From contig DATNNZ010000518.1 in NCBI GenBank assembly GCA_035601575.1, positions 1 through 11,789 of the forward strand: a stretch of 11,789 nt of DNA. The letters run 5' to 3'. Under the pieces are notes generated by a model that was given only the letters and a program-made list of their open reading frames with translations, ran no database searches and had not been told where the DNA came from. A program made the position numbers and the translations under genes. Numbering within the stretch: position 1 is the stretch's first letter; each line of letters begins with the position of its first letter. Shown here piece after piece: positions 1 to 7,817 of this stretch. The stretch comes from DASTDH01 sp035601575. GTDB lineage: Bacteria > Verrucomicrobiota > Verrucomicrobiia > Chthoniobacterales > JAFAMB01.

Positions 1-15
1 GTCCATTCGTGGTTT
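1..15 (+). repeat. ATTCGTG-type interspersed repeat, cut by the window edge
   Basis: Gtccattcgtggttt is the 3' part of the word family found again at 7157-7193 and 10795-10820. It lies a few bases beyond the alpha-2-macroglobulin stop codon, in the typical intergenic position. Confidence 0.55.
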
Positions 16-20
16 GAGAG

Positions 21-3000
21 TCAATCGCCGTCCGCCGCCGTACTCGTCACTTTGTCGGTTTCGCCAAGCCCAAATCTGGCCGGTCGATACATTTCTACCA
101 CCTTGGTGGGCGGGACGGTTGCCTCCCCGGCAAAGCGAACTCGGCTCAGATAGCGAAAGGTGTAATCACCAGCTCTCAATTGATCGCAAAAGAACTGGAC
201 GCGATCTCCCCGAATCTCTCGATAATCGGCATAACGCTCATCATCTGATCCCGTTTCCGCGCTCGCCTCATCAAGTTTGAAATCGGGGTTAAGCGCTTCA
301 AAGACCGACGGCACGGGATCGTCAATCGCGACGAGTCTGCCCGGCCGATTCGATTTCACGTTTAGGGTGACGAGTATCCGATCGCCAACCCTGAAGCCCT
401 CTGCCGGCTGCAGTTTGCCGTCGTCACCAACCTTCTCGTATGAACGGGAGACGGCATATCCTCGATCCTGACGTGGTTGTTTGCTGACAGCCGGATAAAC
501 CTCAAACTGAGCCTCACCAAAAAGGCTTCCTGCCCCTTCATGCTGGACCGCAAGGTCACGCAGAGGTTTGGTTGGATCCAGGACCATCGATGTAGTCCAA
601 GACGGCTTCTGCCGGGTCACCTCGAAGGCGAGTGGCTGGTCGGCTGATAGCACAGTGCCGGTGACAGATTTCCCGCTATTCTCGATCGTTCGATAATAAT
701 AGGCCAAGGCTAACAGCGCCCAAGCATTCTCCTGCGTTGTATCCCAACGTCCGAACCGACGCATCGCCAGCAGTTCCTTGACCAATGGAGCTACTTCCGG
801 TGACCGCGCCTTATACCGAGTCCAGGCCAGCAGGAGAAGTGCATTTTCTCGCGAGCTTCCGCCGTAAAACGATTCGTTTTCCGGAGCAGCCGCCTTAGCA
901 TCGAGCAGCGAATCCACTACGCTTTTGGTCGTCCCGTCGCCGGTCAGTATGGCCAGAGCCAAGACAGCACGTGTCTCATGTGATAGTTCTGCTCTTCGAC
1001 TGATAAATTCCTCGTAGTAGCTAGGTTCCGCTTGACCGGCTGCGGCCAGTGCCAGTAGGACGAACGCCTCCTCATTTAACCGGAGCTCATCATGAATTTT
1101 CGGCAAACCGCGCAGGCTTTGGCTGAGATAATCGAGAAGATGTTTCCATTTTTCCACCGGAACCTCCACACCTTCGGGCTGTAGACCAGCGATTACCCAC
1201 ACCGCGTAAGCGCTGGCAAAGAGAGCGGGCTGCTCGCCTTTTGGCCAAAGTGACAAACCTCCAGAAGCGGTTTGTCGATTGAAGAGCAAGCTTAGTGTCT
1301 TCGCCACGTCGGGCAGTTGTTCGCCGGTGTCGGAGATCCGGCTGGGCAAAGCGGACTTTAGCTGATCGTGAACCAATAATGGAACTAGACCCGAGGTCAA
1401 CTGTTCCGTGCATTGATACGGGTAACTTCGCAGCGACACGATCGCCTCCCGCAAGGATGTGAGGCGCGTGTTGGAGAGCGTGAGGCTCAGCACGCCTTGT
1501 CCTTCGAGCAGTTGTGGATTGATGCCCGCCAATAGATCTACCTGTTTACCGGTCAGATCGCTCAGATAAGTTTCTCGTAGTGTGGGCCCGGACGGACTAA
1601 TTTCTATTGTGGCGGCTACGCGGTCGGAATGATCATCCGCTTGCACGGACCATTGCCAATAGCTCCGGCCGGGTCGGTTAGCTTGGATCGGGAAATCTAC
1701 CGTTCGCGCGCTTCCATCCGGCAGGGAAAAAGCAGCCGTCGTCGGTTGAGCAGCGGATATCCGTTCGTCTAAGAGCAGCTGCACTCGCACATTCTCTTCG
1801 TGGCCAGTCTCGTTCCGGACGACTGCGCGCGCGACCAACCGATCGCCCGAACGAGTGAATCTGACCATGCTCGGCAAGACTAATAGTGGTTTTCGAATTG
1901 TGACCGATGATTCAGCGGAACCAAATTGATTGTTTCCGGAGAAAGCGACTGCTACTAATCGATATCGAGTGATAGCGTCGGGCGAAGTGAACCGGACCTT
2001 GGCGTGCCCGGAAGAATCGGTGCGAACCGAAGGAATCCAACACGCAGTTCCCGGGAAGTCGGTGCGGAGTTTTGCTCCTGGAATATCGAGGCCGCCACCG
2101 CCGATCAAGTAACCTTTATTGGTGAACTGCAAATCCTGTGGATCTTCTGCGAGTAGGTTGTCCAATGTAAGTCCCATTCCGACGTTGAACGGAAACATTT
2201 TGAAAAACGTCGCGTGGGGATCCGGCCTCTGGTAACCGGTTAGCGCCAGGACGCCATCGTCGACGGCGAAAAACGTAACCTCGGTGTTCGGCGCCGGATG
2301 ATCAGAGCCATCTTTCACATTTAGATCGACATCAATTGACTCTCCTGGTTCGAATGCTGGCTTTGCGGGAGTGATCGCAATCCGAAGTTTTGTCACTGGG
2401 TCGGTCACCGTGAGATTGGCTATTCCGTATCGGAATTCCGGAACCTTGATTTTCCGAGTGCTCGCTGCAGAACCTCGAATGAGGATGACCGCGACATAAA
2501 CGTTCGGAGCGTCAGTTGCGAGGACAGGGACCTCGACCGTTGGCGTGTTGCCATTGAGAGTCAACCGCTGGGAACGAAGGATCTCAGTGCCGCGTGCGAT
2601 ATTCACGACGGCCTCGCCCGAATACGGACTTTTCACGAGAATGCGCGCTGTTTCGCCCGGGCGGTACTCTGGTTTGTCCGGAACAAGATCGATCTGGGCG
2701 GCGTTGCGAAAATCCCAAGCTACTTCGTTCTCTCCTTCAACGTAGAGAGTGAATTCCGTCGTCACTGCTCTTCCACCCGAATCCTGAGCGTTTGCGCGCA
2801 CGATATATTCTCCCGCCTTTGGCAGGGTAACGTCGGCGGTCTTACCTTCCGGTATGGACCACTGACCAGCCGTCAGAGTAGGCGCTACGGTCTGGCCACG
2901 AGTTTGGTCGATGGTCTCATCGATATCGGTGGTGCGAAACGCCACGCTTTTGCCGACGCCTTTCACTCGCACCGTCTCGTGGCGTTTTTGGACGATCACA

Positions 3001-5648
3001 ATCTGCACGTCGACCGGTTGCTCGAGCGGTTTGCCTTCGGGAGTAACCGCGATGCATTGGATCGGCACGGACGCGCCGGCGCGGATGACGGAGTTCTCCG
3101 GTCGGGCAATCCCAAGATAAAAGGAGGCGGGATCCTTCTGGAAAAGGCGTGACTCGGTCACGGTCTGTTGATTCAGATCAGTCATATCGACGGTCAATAC
3201 GCTCTGGAGTACTCTTCCATTGGTCTTTGGCAGCTCCGGCTCAATCACCAAGGGTTGAGTTCCGTCATAGCTGCCAGAGCCGGTGATCGTTGTGGTCTTT
3301 GGTTGTGAATCTTCGGTAGCGAACTGGAAATTCTCAAAACCAACGGGCGCGAAAATGGCTGGCGTCGATTGGAGTGTCCAACGTACTTGGGCACGCGTCA
3401 GCGGAGCGCCAAAAAGATACTTTCCAGATACCTCCGCGTGGGCCGGCATGCTTGGGGCGAGCCGCTCCGGTATCTTCAGATCAAGTTGGAAAGCATTCGG
3501 CTCGTAGTCCGCAACTTCAAAATTGGCGAAAGCTGCTCCGCCGCTTTCTTCCGACTCTTCATCTCCGAATGTGATACGCAGGGATTGGCGTCCGACCGCC
3601 GTCGGTTTCAGCGGAATGTCAGTTTGGAAAGCGCCTTGTGTGTCCGTCACAATCTCACCCGAGAACGTCTTCTCTCCTTGAGGATCGAGCACGACGAGCT
3701 GACCTTTCAACGCTTTGGCTGCCTCGAGACCGGACCGTTTCAGTGTACGGACAAACCCTCGCGCGTGAACGGTCTCTCCTGGTCGATAAAGGGGGCGATC
3801 GGTGAATAGGAAGGAGCGGGTATTTTCCGCGGCCGCTTCCGCGTCCCATTGTGGATAGTAGATTTGTAAATTGAATCCGGCAGCTGGAAGTACATCGGCC
3901 TCCTTTCCCAACTGGAGCGCATAAGCGTCGTCTGGTCGTTTAACAACTAGCCACTCGATTTCCGGGGAGAATGGCACAGTGGCAGAGCCCGTCCCATCGC
4001 TCATAGCTCGACTGATTTGGCTACGGTTTTCATCCAGCAAAAGAATCTCAGCCGACGCCAACGGCGCACCCGAACTGAGTGAGAACAGTGAGAACCGCAA
4101 CTTATCCGATTCACGCGTCCAGAATACACCGATATCGGTCAACTGAATGAGCGCTTGGGCGCCAACCTGCCGGTCACCTGTTCCGGAGATCGGTTCTCCT
4201 TCGATCGTCAGAAAAATCATCCCGCCTCGATTGGCGCCGACGATTTCGCTCCAGTCGAGTTGGGTCTTCAACTGTTCGTCGATTTGCGCCCCAGAGAGTG
4301 CGACCGGGCGATCGTAAATCACTCTTCCGCGGATCTTGTTGTCCGGGACTCGTTTATTCGGTTCATCCGCGTCTCTGGTCCCTTCCTCATCGTGATCGTA
4401 AGCGGTAAATGCTTTTTTCGCCGCTGGTTCATTCGCCGGATCGACCAATACGGCGCGCACTCGTAGCCGCTGCAAGTTGACCGACAACGCCTCAAATTGG
4501 CAATTGCCATTTCGAAATTGGTCACCCGAAGTAACCGGGAGGTAGACCCGCGGCTTAACCGGCGCGAACTCGAAAGATCGCAAATGTTCTCCCTCCATCG
4601 GTACGCCAAACTTGTCGACTAACTCCGGACTGAATTTTATCTGATAAGTCTGGCCTAATACGAATGGGCCGGAAATTCTGAGTTGATCGTTGTCGTTTTC
4701 ATAACTCAGATGGTCTACGGCCGGTTCAACCTGGAAGAAGTGGCCGGCCGATTCTGCGGTAACGTCCGGAGCTAGTCCGCGCGAGAACTCTATCGTCACC
4801 GTTTTACCCGAATGCAGGTAATTGGTAGTAGATACATTTTTAACTGTAAAGGGCGCAACCGCTCCGATCGGGACCACTTTCTGTCTTGTGACGGTTTCAT
4901 TTCCAGAGATCGACTTCAGGCCGGGAGCAATTTCCAAGCGCCACTGTTTTCCTGAATCGAGTGGTTCGTTCGGGGTCACAATGAGGCGATCGGGCTGAGT
5001 TCTCTCCTGGTCTTCTTCAAAGTTTTCCTTATCTGCTCCCGCCCGATTGCGGTCTTGCCAGCGCCGGTTCCAATCAAGCAATTCCGGCGCGACCTGAAAG
5101 TAATCGCTCGCCTTCGCGTAACGAACCTCGGCCGACACGAACTCTCCCGTTTGGCTGGCGAAACGAAACAAATGAGGATCCAACTGCGTATCGAGGTTAA
5201 GGGCCAGGCGAACTGCTGGCTCGGGCGAATCCTCTTCGTCTTCTGATATGACAGCGCGAGTCACTCCGTAAGCCGGTGTCTTAACGGCAGCGCGAAAGTC
5301 TTGACCAATCGGATGTCCGTTCAGATCCTGGAATCCAGATCGGACACTCACCACGAATTCCGTTCCGAGCCTGGGCGGACTGCTCGGGACAAAAACGCCG
5401 CTGCGCTGGCTTAGCCAAGTGAAAGTACCAGCCAGAGCAGGCGTAATCTCTATCGGTGCGACCGCCGGAACCGTGCCTACATCATCCTTGGCGGCAACCG
5501 CGCTAGCGAATCGAAACTCGAGCGTACTAGTTGGTTGCAAGAACTCCGCATCCGTCAACAACTCAACATCTTTGTCCGCGGCCAGAGCGGCCGGAACCAT
5601 GGCGCATGCGACTAGCGTTCCGAAGAACACTCGAGCGTTCTGAAACAT
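21..5648 (-). CDS. Bacterial alpha-2-macroglobulin family protein (thioester protease trap)
   Basis: Large secreted alpha-2-macroglobulin of 1875 aa. The family traps attacking proteases in or near the periplasm by means of a cleavable bait and an internal thioester. Visible features are an N-terminal export signal (about residues 1-23), a run of macroglobulin-type beta domains with the hallmark DRPLYRPGET near residue 615 and a second EYRPGET near 987, an A2M-domain stretch around 1195-1240 (WIPSVRTDSSG, then FTSPDAITRYRL), and the thioester motif Q-C-T-E-Q with Cys1413 and Gln1416. An alpha-helical thioester domain and a C-terminal VPPTKVVEMYRP tail typical of bacterial members follow. I start at ATG 5648, because the GTG at 5672 would put eight polar residues before the signal peptide. 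LVAC at residues 12-15 could be a lipobox, while ALA-AD at 21-25 suits signal peptidase I, so anchoring is undecided. The usual partner pbpC is not seen, but only 20 bases lie downstream. No internal stops or frameshift. Confidence 0.96.
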   Translation of the reverse strand: MFQNARVFFGTLVACAMVPAALAADKDVELLTDAEFLQPTSTLEFRFASAVAAKDDVGTVPAVAPIEITPALAGTFTWLSQRSGVFVPSSPPRLGTEFVVSVRSGFQDLNGHPIGQDFRAAVKTPAYGVTRAVISEDEEDSPEPAVRLALNLDTQLDPHLFRFASQTGEFVSAEVRYAKASDYFQVAPELLDWNRRWQDRNRAGADKENFEEDQERTQPDRLIVTPNEPLDSGKQWRLEIAPGLKSISGNETVTRQKVVPIGAVAPFTVKNVSTTNYLHSGKTVTIEFSRGLAPDVTAESAGHFFQVEPAVDHLSYENDNDQLRISGPFVLGQTYQIKFSPELVDKFGVPMEGEHLRSFEFAPVKPRVYLPVTSGDQFRNGNCQFEALSVNLQRLRVRAVLVDPANEPAAKKAFTAYDHDEEGTRDADEPNKRVPDNKIRGRVIYDRPVALSGAQIDEQLKTQLDWSEIVGANRGGMIFLTIEGEPISGTGDRQVGAQALIQLTDIGVFWTRESDKLRFSLFSLSSGAPLASAEILLLDENRSQISRAMSDGTGSATVPFSPEIEWLVVKRPDDAYALQLGKEADVLPAAGFNLQIYYPQWDAEAAAENTRSFLFTDRPLYRPGETVHARGFVRTLKRSGLEAAKALKGQLVVLDPQGEKTFSGEIVTDTQGAFQTDIPLKPTAVGRQSLRITFGDEESEESGGAAFANFEVADYEPNAFQLDLKIPERLAPSMPAHAEVSGKYLFGAPLTRAQVRWTLQSTPAIFAPVGFENFQFATEDSQPKTTTITGSGSYDGTQPLVIEPELPKTNGRVLQSVLTVDMTDLNQQTVTESRLFQKDPASFYLGIARPENSVIRAGASVPIQCIAVTPEGKPLEQPVDVQIVIVQKRHETVRVKGVGKSVAFRTTDIDETIDQTRGQTVAPTLTAGQWSIPEGKTADVTLPKAGEYIVRANAQDSGGRAVTTEFTLYVEGENEVAWDFRNAAQIDLVPDKPEYRPGETARILVKSPYSGEAVVNIARGTEILRSQRLTLNGNTPTVEVPVLATDAPNVYVAVILIRGSAASTRKIKVPEFRYGIANLTVTDPVTKLRIAITPAKPAFEPGESIDVDLNVKDGSDHPAPNTEVTFFAVDDGVLALTGYQRPDPHATFFKMFPFNVGMGLTLDNLLAEDPQDLQFTNKGYLIGGGGLDIPGAKLRTDFPGTACWIPSVRTDSSGHAKVRFTSPDAITRYRLVAVAFSGNNQFGSAESSVTIRKPLLVLPSMVRFTRSGDRLVARAVVRNETGHEENVRVQLLLDERISAAQPTTAAFSLPDGSARTVDFPIQANRPGRSYWQWSVQADDHSDRVAATIEISPSGPTLRETYLSDLTGKQVDLLAGINPQLLEGQGVLSLTLSNTRLTSLREAIVSLRSYPYQCTEQLTSGLVPLLVHDQLKSALPSRISDTGEQLPDVAKTLSLLFNRQTASGGLSLWPKGEQPALFASAYAVWVIAGLQPEGVEVPVEKWKHLLDYLSQSLRGLPKIHDELRLNEEAFVLLALAAAGQAEPSYYEEFISRRAELSHETRAVLALAILTGDGTTKSVVDSLLDAKAAAPENESFYGGSSRENALLLLAWTRYKARSPEVAPLVKELLAMRRFGRWDTTQENAWALLALAYYYRTIENSGKSVTGTVLSADQPLAFEVTRQKPSWTTSMVLDPTKPLRDLAVQHEGAGSLFGEAQFEVYPAVSKQPRQDRGYAVSRSYEKVGDDGKLQPAEGFRVGDRILVTLNVKSNRPGRLVAIDDPVPSVFEALNPDFKLDEASAETGSDDERYADYREIRGDRVQFFCDQLRAGDYTFRYLSRVRFAGEATVPPTKVVEMYRPARFGLGETDKVTSTAADGD

Positions 5649-5672
5649 AGAAGGATCCGGAATCTGGACCAC

Positions 5673-5807
5673 TCATGCTTTCAGGTGCCGGCTCGGAAAA
5701 CGAGCAAAATCGGGTTCGACTAACAGGATATTGGCGCGTTCACCGGATGAGGCGATGCCGCTTCCCGCAGGGTCATTAGGAGACTCTTTTTCCGGAACCT
5801 TGGTCAT
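5673..5807 (-). pseudogene. 44-codon 5' stub of a receiver-domain gene
   Basis: A short open frame from ATG 5807 to TGA 5673, 44 aa. The first 30 residues end in GERANILLV, which matches the first beta strand of CheY-like receiver domains (ANILLVDD is the usual form). After that the protein departs from the family: EPDFARF replaces the acidic pair and helix 1, and the frame stops. It begins 29 bases after the stop of the two-receiver fragment on the same strand, as expected for the second gene of a hybrid-kinase operon in which a HAMP-type hybrid kinase precedes a receiver-containing kinase. I infer that only the 5' end of this second gene survives, with the breakpoint near 5709, next to the leader of the alpha-2-macroglobulin gene. 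It could instead be a chance frame, but the receiver-like strand, the strand and the spacing argue against that. Confidence 0.55.
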
Positions 5808-5836
5808 AGGCAGCCCCGAAATCTCCGGAAATAGTT

Positions 5837-6661
5837 TCAACGATGCAGCCAAAGGCGCAACACTGACAGCAACTGTTCAATATCCACTGGCTTGGCCAGG
5901 TAGTCGGAACAACCGGCTTCTATGCACTTTTCTCGATCGCCTTTCATGGCCTTAGCTGTTAGTGCGACTATCGGCAAACTTTTGAATCGGGTTTGTGCGC
6001 GAATGGCTTGGGTCACTTTGTAGCCATCCATCTCGGGCAACATGATGTCCATTAAGGCGATATCAATTTCTGTGTTCGCTTCTAATTTCGCCAGAGCCTC
6101 GGGACCACTTTCCGCCGCGACCACGGCCATTCCGTATCGCTCCAGAACGCTGGTCATGGCAAAGACATTTCGGATATCATCATCCACCAGTAATACATTG
6201 CGCCCGGTTAGTAGTGTTCGGTCGCTATGCAAGCTCTTCAGCAGGGCCAATTGATGTCCGGATAGGTCGGCTACGTGATTGTGTAAGCGTAGAGTTGCCT
6301 GATCGAGCAGCCGCTCGGGTGATCGGACATCCTTCAGGACGATGGATCGCGCTAGCTGATTCAGTCGAATCTCCTCTTCCGCCGACAGTACTTTGCCGGT
6401 GTAAACAACGGTCGCCAGATTGCGATACCGTGGCTGCCGCTGCATCTCCTCCAGAAGTTGATTGCCGGAAATCCGCCCAGGCAAACGGAGGTCGAGCACG
6501 AGACAATCGAACTCATGCTCCTCCATCAATGTCAAAGCGCTGTCTGCGTCACTGGCCGTCGTAATTTCGACTTTTGGGGTTTTGATCAGTTCTGCGATGC
6601 TCAATTGTTGCGCTGGTTCGTCCTCCTTCCCCATTGGCGACGGCCGTTGTGACCTCGGCAA
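5837..6661 (-). CDS. Two tandem receiver domains: C-terminal remnant of a hybrid histidine kinase
   Basis: Open frame of 274 aa carrying two CheY-like receiver domains. Receiver 1 (about residues 13-125) has the phospho-acceptor Asp57 in LVLDLRLPG, Thr88 and Lys110, but its first beta strand is cut: the protein enters the fold at KEDEPAQQLSIAEL. Receiver 2 (about 154-272) is complete, with the DDD triad at 160-162, Asp205 in MDIMLPEMDGY, Thr235 and Lys257 in LAKP. Such paired receivers normally sit at the C-terminus of multi-HAMP hybrid kinases. The first 10-12 residues are simply HAMP-coding DNA read in another frame, so ATG 6661 (or ATG 6634) is unlikely to be an original start, and neither has a convincing ribosome binding site. 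There is no output domain. I infer a fragment left by deletion of the kinase core. It could still be translated as a stand-alone phosphate sink, but nothing here shows that. Confidence 0.75.
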   Translation of the reverse strand: MPRSQRPSPMGKEDEPAQQLSIAELIKTPKVEITTASDADSALTLMEEHEFDCLVLDLRLPGRISGNQLLEEMQRQPRYRNLATVVYTGKVLSAEEEIRLNQLARSIVLKDVRSPERLLDQATLRLHNHVADLSGHQLALLKSLHSDRTLLTGRNVLLVDDDIRNVFAMTSVLERYGMAVVAAESGPEALAKLEANTEIDIALMDIMLPEMDGYKVTQAIRAQTRFKSLPIVALTAKAMKGDREKCIEAGCSDYLAKPVDIEQLLSVLRLWLHR

Positions 6662-7067
6662 TGTTGCGCATCTGGCTAGTAAGATTGCTAGCCATTGAGT
6701 TCACTCCATCAGTCAGGTCCTTCCATGTTCCGGAGACACCTTCTACTTTGGCTTGACCGCCCAGCCTTCCCTCGGTTCCAACTTCGCGGGCGACTCGGGT
6801 GACCTCAGAGGCAAACGAACGCAGCTGATCAACCATCGTATTGATTGTGTCTTTCAGCTCAAGGAACTCGCCCTTGACGTCGACCGTGATCTTTTTTGCC
6901 AGGTCACCGTTAGCGACTGCCGTAGTGACTGCAGCGATGTTGCGTACCTGGCTGGTCAAGTTACTCGCCATCAGGTTCACATTGTCGGTCAAGTCCTTCC
7001 AGGTTCCCGCCACTCCATGGACGTCGGCCTGCCCGCCTAATTTGCCTTCCGTGCCCACCTCGCGCGC
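6624..7067 (-). pseudogene. Internal HAMP-repeat fragment of a hybrid histidine kinase
   Basis: About 148 codons without a stop that encode one complete and one partial unit of a 92-residue HAMP repeat. Each unit runs EVGTEG(K/R)LGGQA, GTWKDLTD, VN.MASNLTSQ, RNIA.VTTAVANG. The complete unit goes on through LAKKITVDVKGEF, LELKDTINTMVDQL and FASEVTRVAR. This poly-HAMP linker is typical of fungal Nik1-like kinases and large soil-bacterial hybrid kinases, where it passes a signal to the kinase core. Homology starts abruptly at about 7067 (preceding codons are unrelated, and the only start upstream is a poor TTG at 7100) and stops abruptly after VANGE at about 6627, where the frame runs on as nonsense into receiver-coding DNA and ends at 6549. 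So both ends are missing. I call it a pseudogene remnant of the same gene as the receivers downstream, in the wrong frame relative to them. Confidence 0.8.
6627..7062 (-). repeat. Tandem 276-bp HAMP-coding repeat (1.6 units)
   Basis: The unit starting with EVGTEG occurs at about 7062 and again 276 bases later at about 6786. The offset can be checked on aagtccttcc (6991) against aggtccttcc (6715). The two copies are similar at protein level but clearly diverged in DNA. Parent genes usually hold many such units, so this tract is a natural substrate for recombination and for assembly collapse. Confidence 0.75.
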
Positions 7068-7132
7068 TGGATTCGCCTTCGCCGGCTGGTGGCGATGCAA
7101 GACTTGACTAACAAGCTAGGGCGGACAGGCTG

Positions 7133-7193
7133 CGAATACACACGAATAACTACTCTAAATTCGTGTTCATTCGCGTCGATTCGCGGTTCAAAT
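7133..7193. repeat. Interspersed ATTCGTG-type repeat folded as an inverted pair
   Basis: CGAATACACACGAAT (7133-7147) faces ATTCGTGTTCATTCG (7159-7173). The arms pair over 15 positions with two mismatches around an 11-base loop, and the right arm continues as gcgtcgattcgcggttc. The same word family occurs at 1-15, at 10795-10820 and, inverted, near 10323-10355. It lies in the gap between the kinase debris and the VOC gene. Confidence 0.7.
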
Positions 7194-7307
7194 TCCGTTT
7201 GGTGTTTTCTAGACGAGATTTTGCTTGCGGGAACAGGCGGAGTTAGGCCTCCTAGTTTCTCCATTCACCAACAACGAAGCAGAGACAAGAGAACCAAGAC
7301 CACAAAT

Positions 7308-7703
7308 ATGGACCCCACAGAAACCAAACATGGCCAGTTTAGCTGGAATGAACTATTGACCACCGATCCGACCGCGGCGACGAAGTTTTACACGCAGCTG
7401 TTCGGATGGACTACTCAAGAATGGCCGATGCCTGACTTCACATACACAGTTGTGAGATTGGCCGGCACCGATATGGGGCAGGGAGGAATTATGCCGATAC
7501 CGCCGCATGCCCAAGGAATGCCCCCTGCTTGGTTCAGCTATGTGACAGTGGATAATGTTGACGCCACGGCCAAACAGGCAGAAAAACTAGGCGGAAAAAT
7601 CATGGTGGAGCCACGGGATATCCCTGAAGTGGGAAGGTTCGCCGTTCTCCAGGATCCGCAGGGCGCTGCCATTGCGGTGATCACTTACGAGAAGAAGAAG
7701 TAG
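7308..7703 (+). CDS. VOC-family (glyoxalase-like) small protein
   Basis: A 131-aa single-domain protein of the vicinal-oxygen-chelate superfamily, close in style to the halves of the mycobacterial CFP30B-type proteins. The N-terminal HGQFSWNELLTTD (residues 8-20), followed by A..FY..LFGW, is the first beta-alpha-beta module. The second module has PAWFSYVTVDNVDATAKQAEKLGG and ends in RFAVLQDPQGAAIAVIT. Proteins of this fold include metal-dependent lyases, dioxygenases and resistance proteins; the substrate cannot be read from the sequence, and it lacks the full pattern of a true glyoxalase I. The frame stays open upstream to 7089, but that stretch is interspersed-repeat DNA, so ATG 7308 is the start. 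There is no strong Shine-Dalgarno, only an A/G-rich leader. It is a single-gene unit followed by a long hairpin. The protein is mostly acidic and cytosolic, with no signal peptide. Confidence 0.88.
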   Translation: MDPTETKHGQFSWNELLTTDPTAATKFYTQLFGWTTQEWPMPDFTYTVVRLAGTDMGQGGIMPIPPHAQGMPPAWFSYVTVDNVDATAKQAEKLGGKIMVEPRDIPEVGRFAVLQDPQGAAIAVITYEKKK

Positions 7704-7723
7704 GGTAATCGCGCCTCGTCTAC

Positions 7724-7786
7724 GCCAAGCTCGACGAGCGAAATGGCATGAGCGTGCCATTGCACCTCGTCGAGCGCCTCGTTGGC
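7724..7786. repeat. Long imperfect palindrome after the VOC gene
   Basis: Nested inverted repeats: GCCAA (7724) with TTGGC (7782), GCTCGACGAG (7729-7738) with CTCGTCGAGC (7766-7775), and ATGGCA (7743-7748) with TGCCAT (7755-7760), closing on a 6-base loop. The arms are exact, with small internal loops. It sits between two convergent genes, 20 bases after the VOC stop. No T-tract follows on either strand, so this is not a standard intrinsic terminator. It may still fold in both transcripts, or be a REP-like element. Confidence 0.7.
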
Positions 7787-7817
7787 CGAGCTTGTCCGTT
7801 GCAACCCCAATCTGCTA

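Noticed and set aside
3369..3809. 146-aa plus-strand frame inside the alpha-2-macroglobulin gene
   Set aside because: It is an antisense shadow of a convincing 1875-aa gene, as are the other frames between 14 and 5643.
5691..5705. Intrinsic terminator GCTCG-GAAAA-CGAGC between the receiver stub and the alpha-2-macroglobulin gene
   Set aside because: The stem is only 5 bp and no T-tract follows on the transcribed strand.
7037..7264. 75-aa minus-strand frame upstream of the HAMP fragment
   Set aside because: Its middle (EPRIDANEHEF) is the translation of the interspersed repeat and the rest has no family resemblance; it is out of frame with the HAMP codons.
7089..7307. N-terminal extension of the VOC protein
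   Set aside because: The frame is open, but this DNA is the repeat pair and intergenic sequence; homology begins just after ATG 7308.
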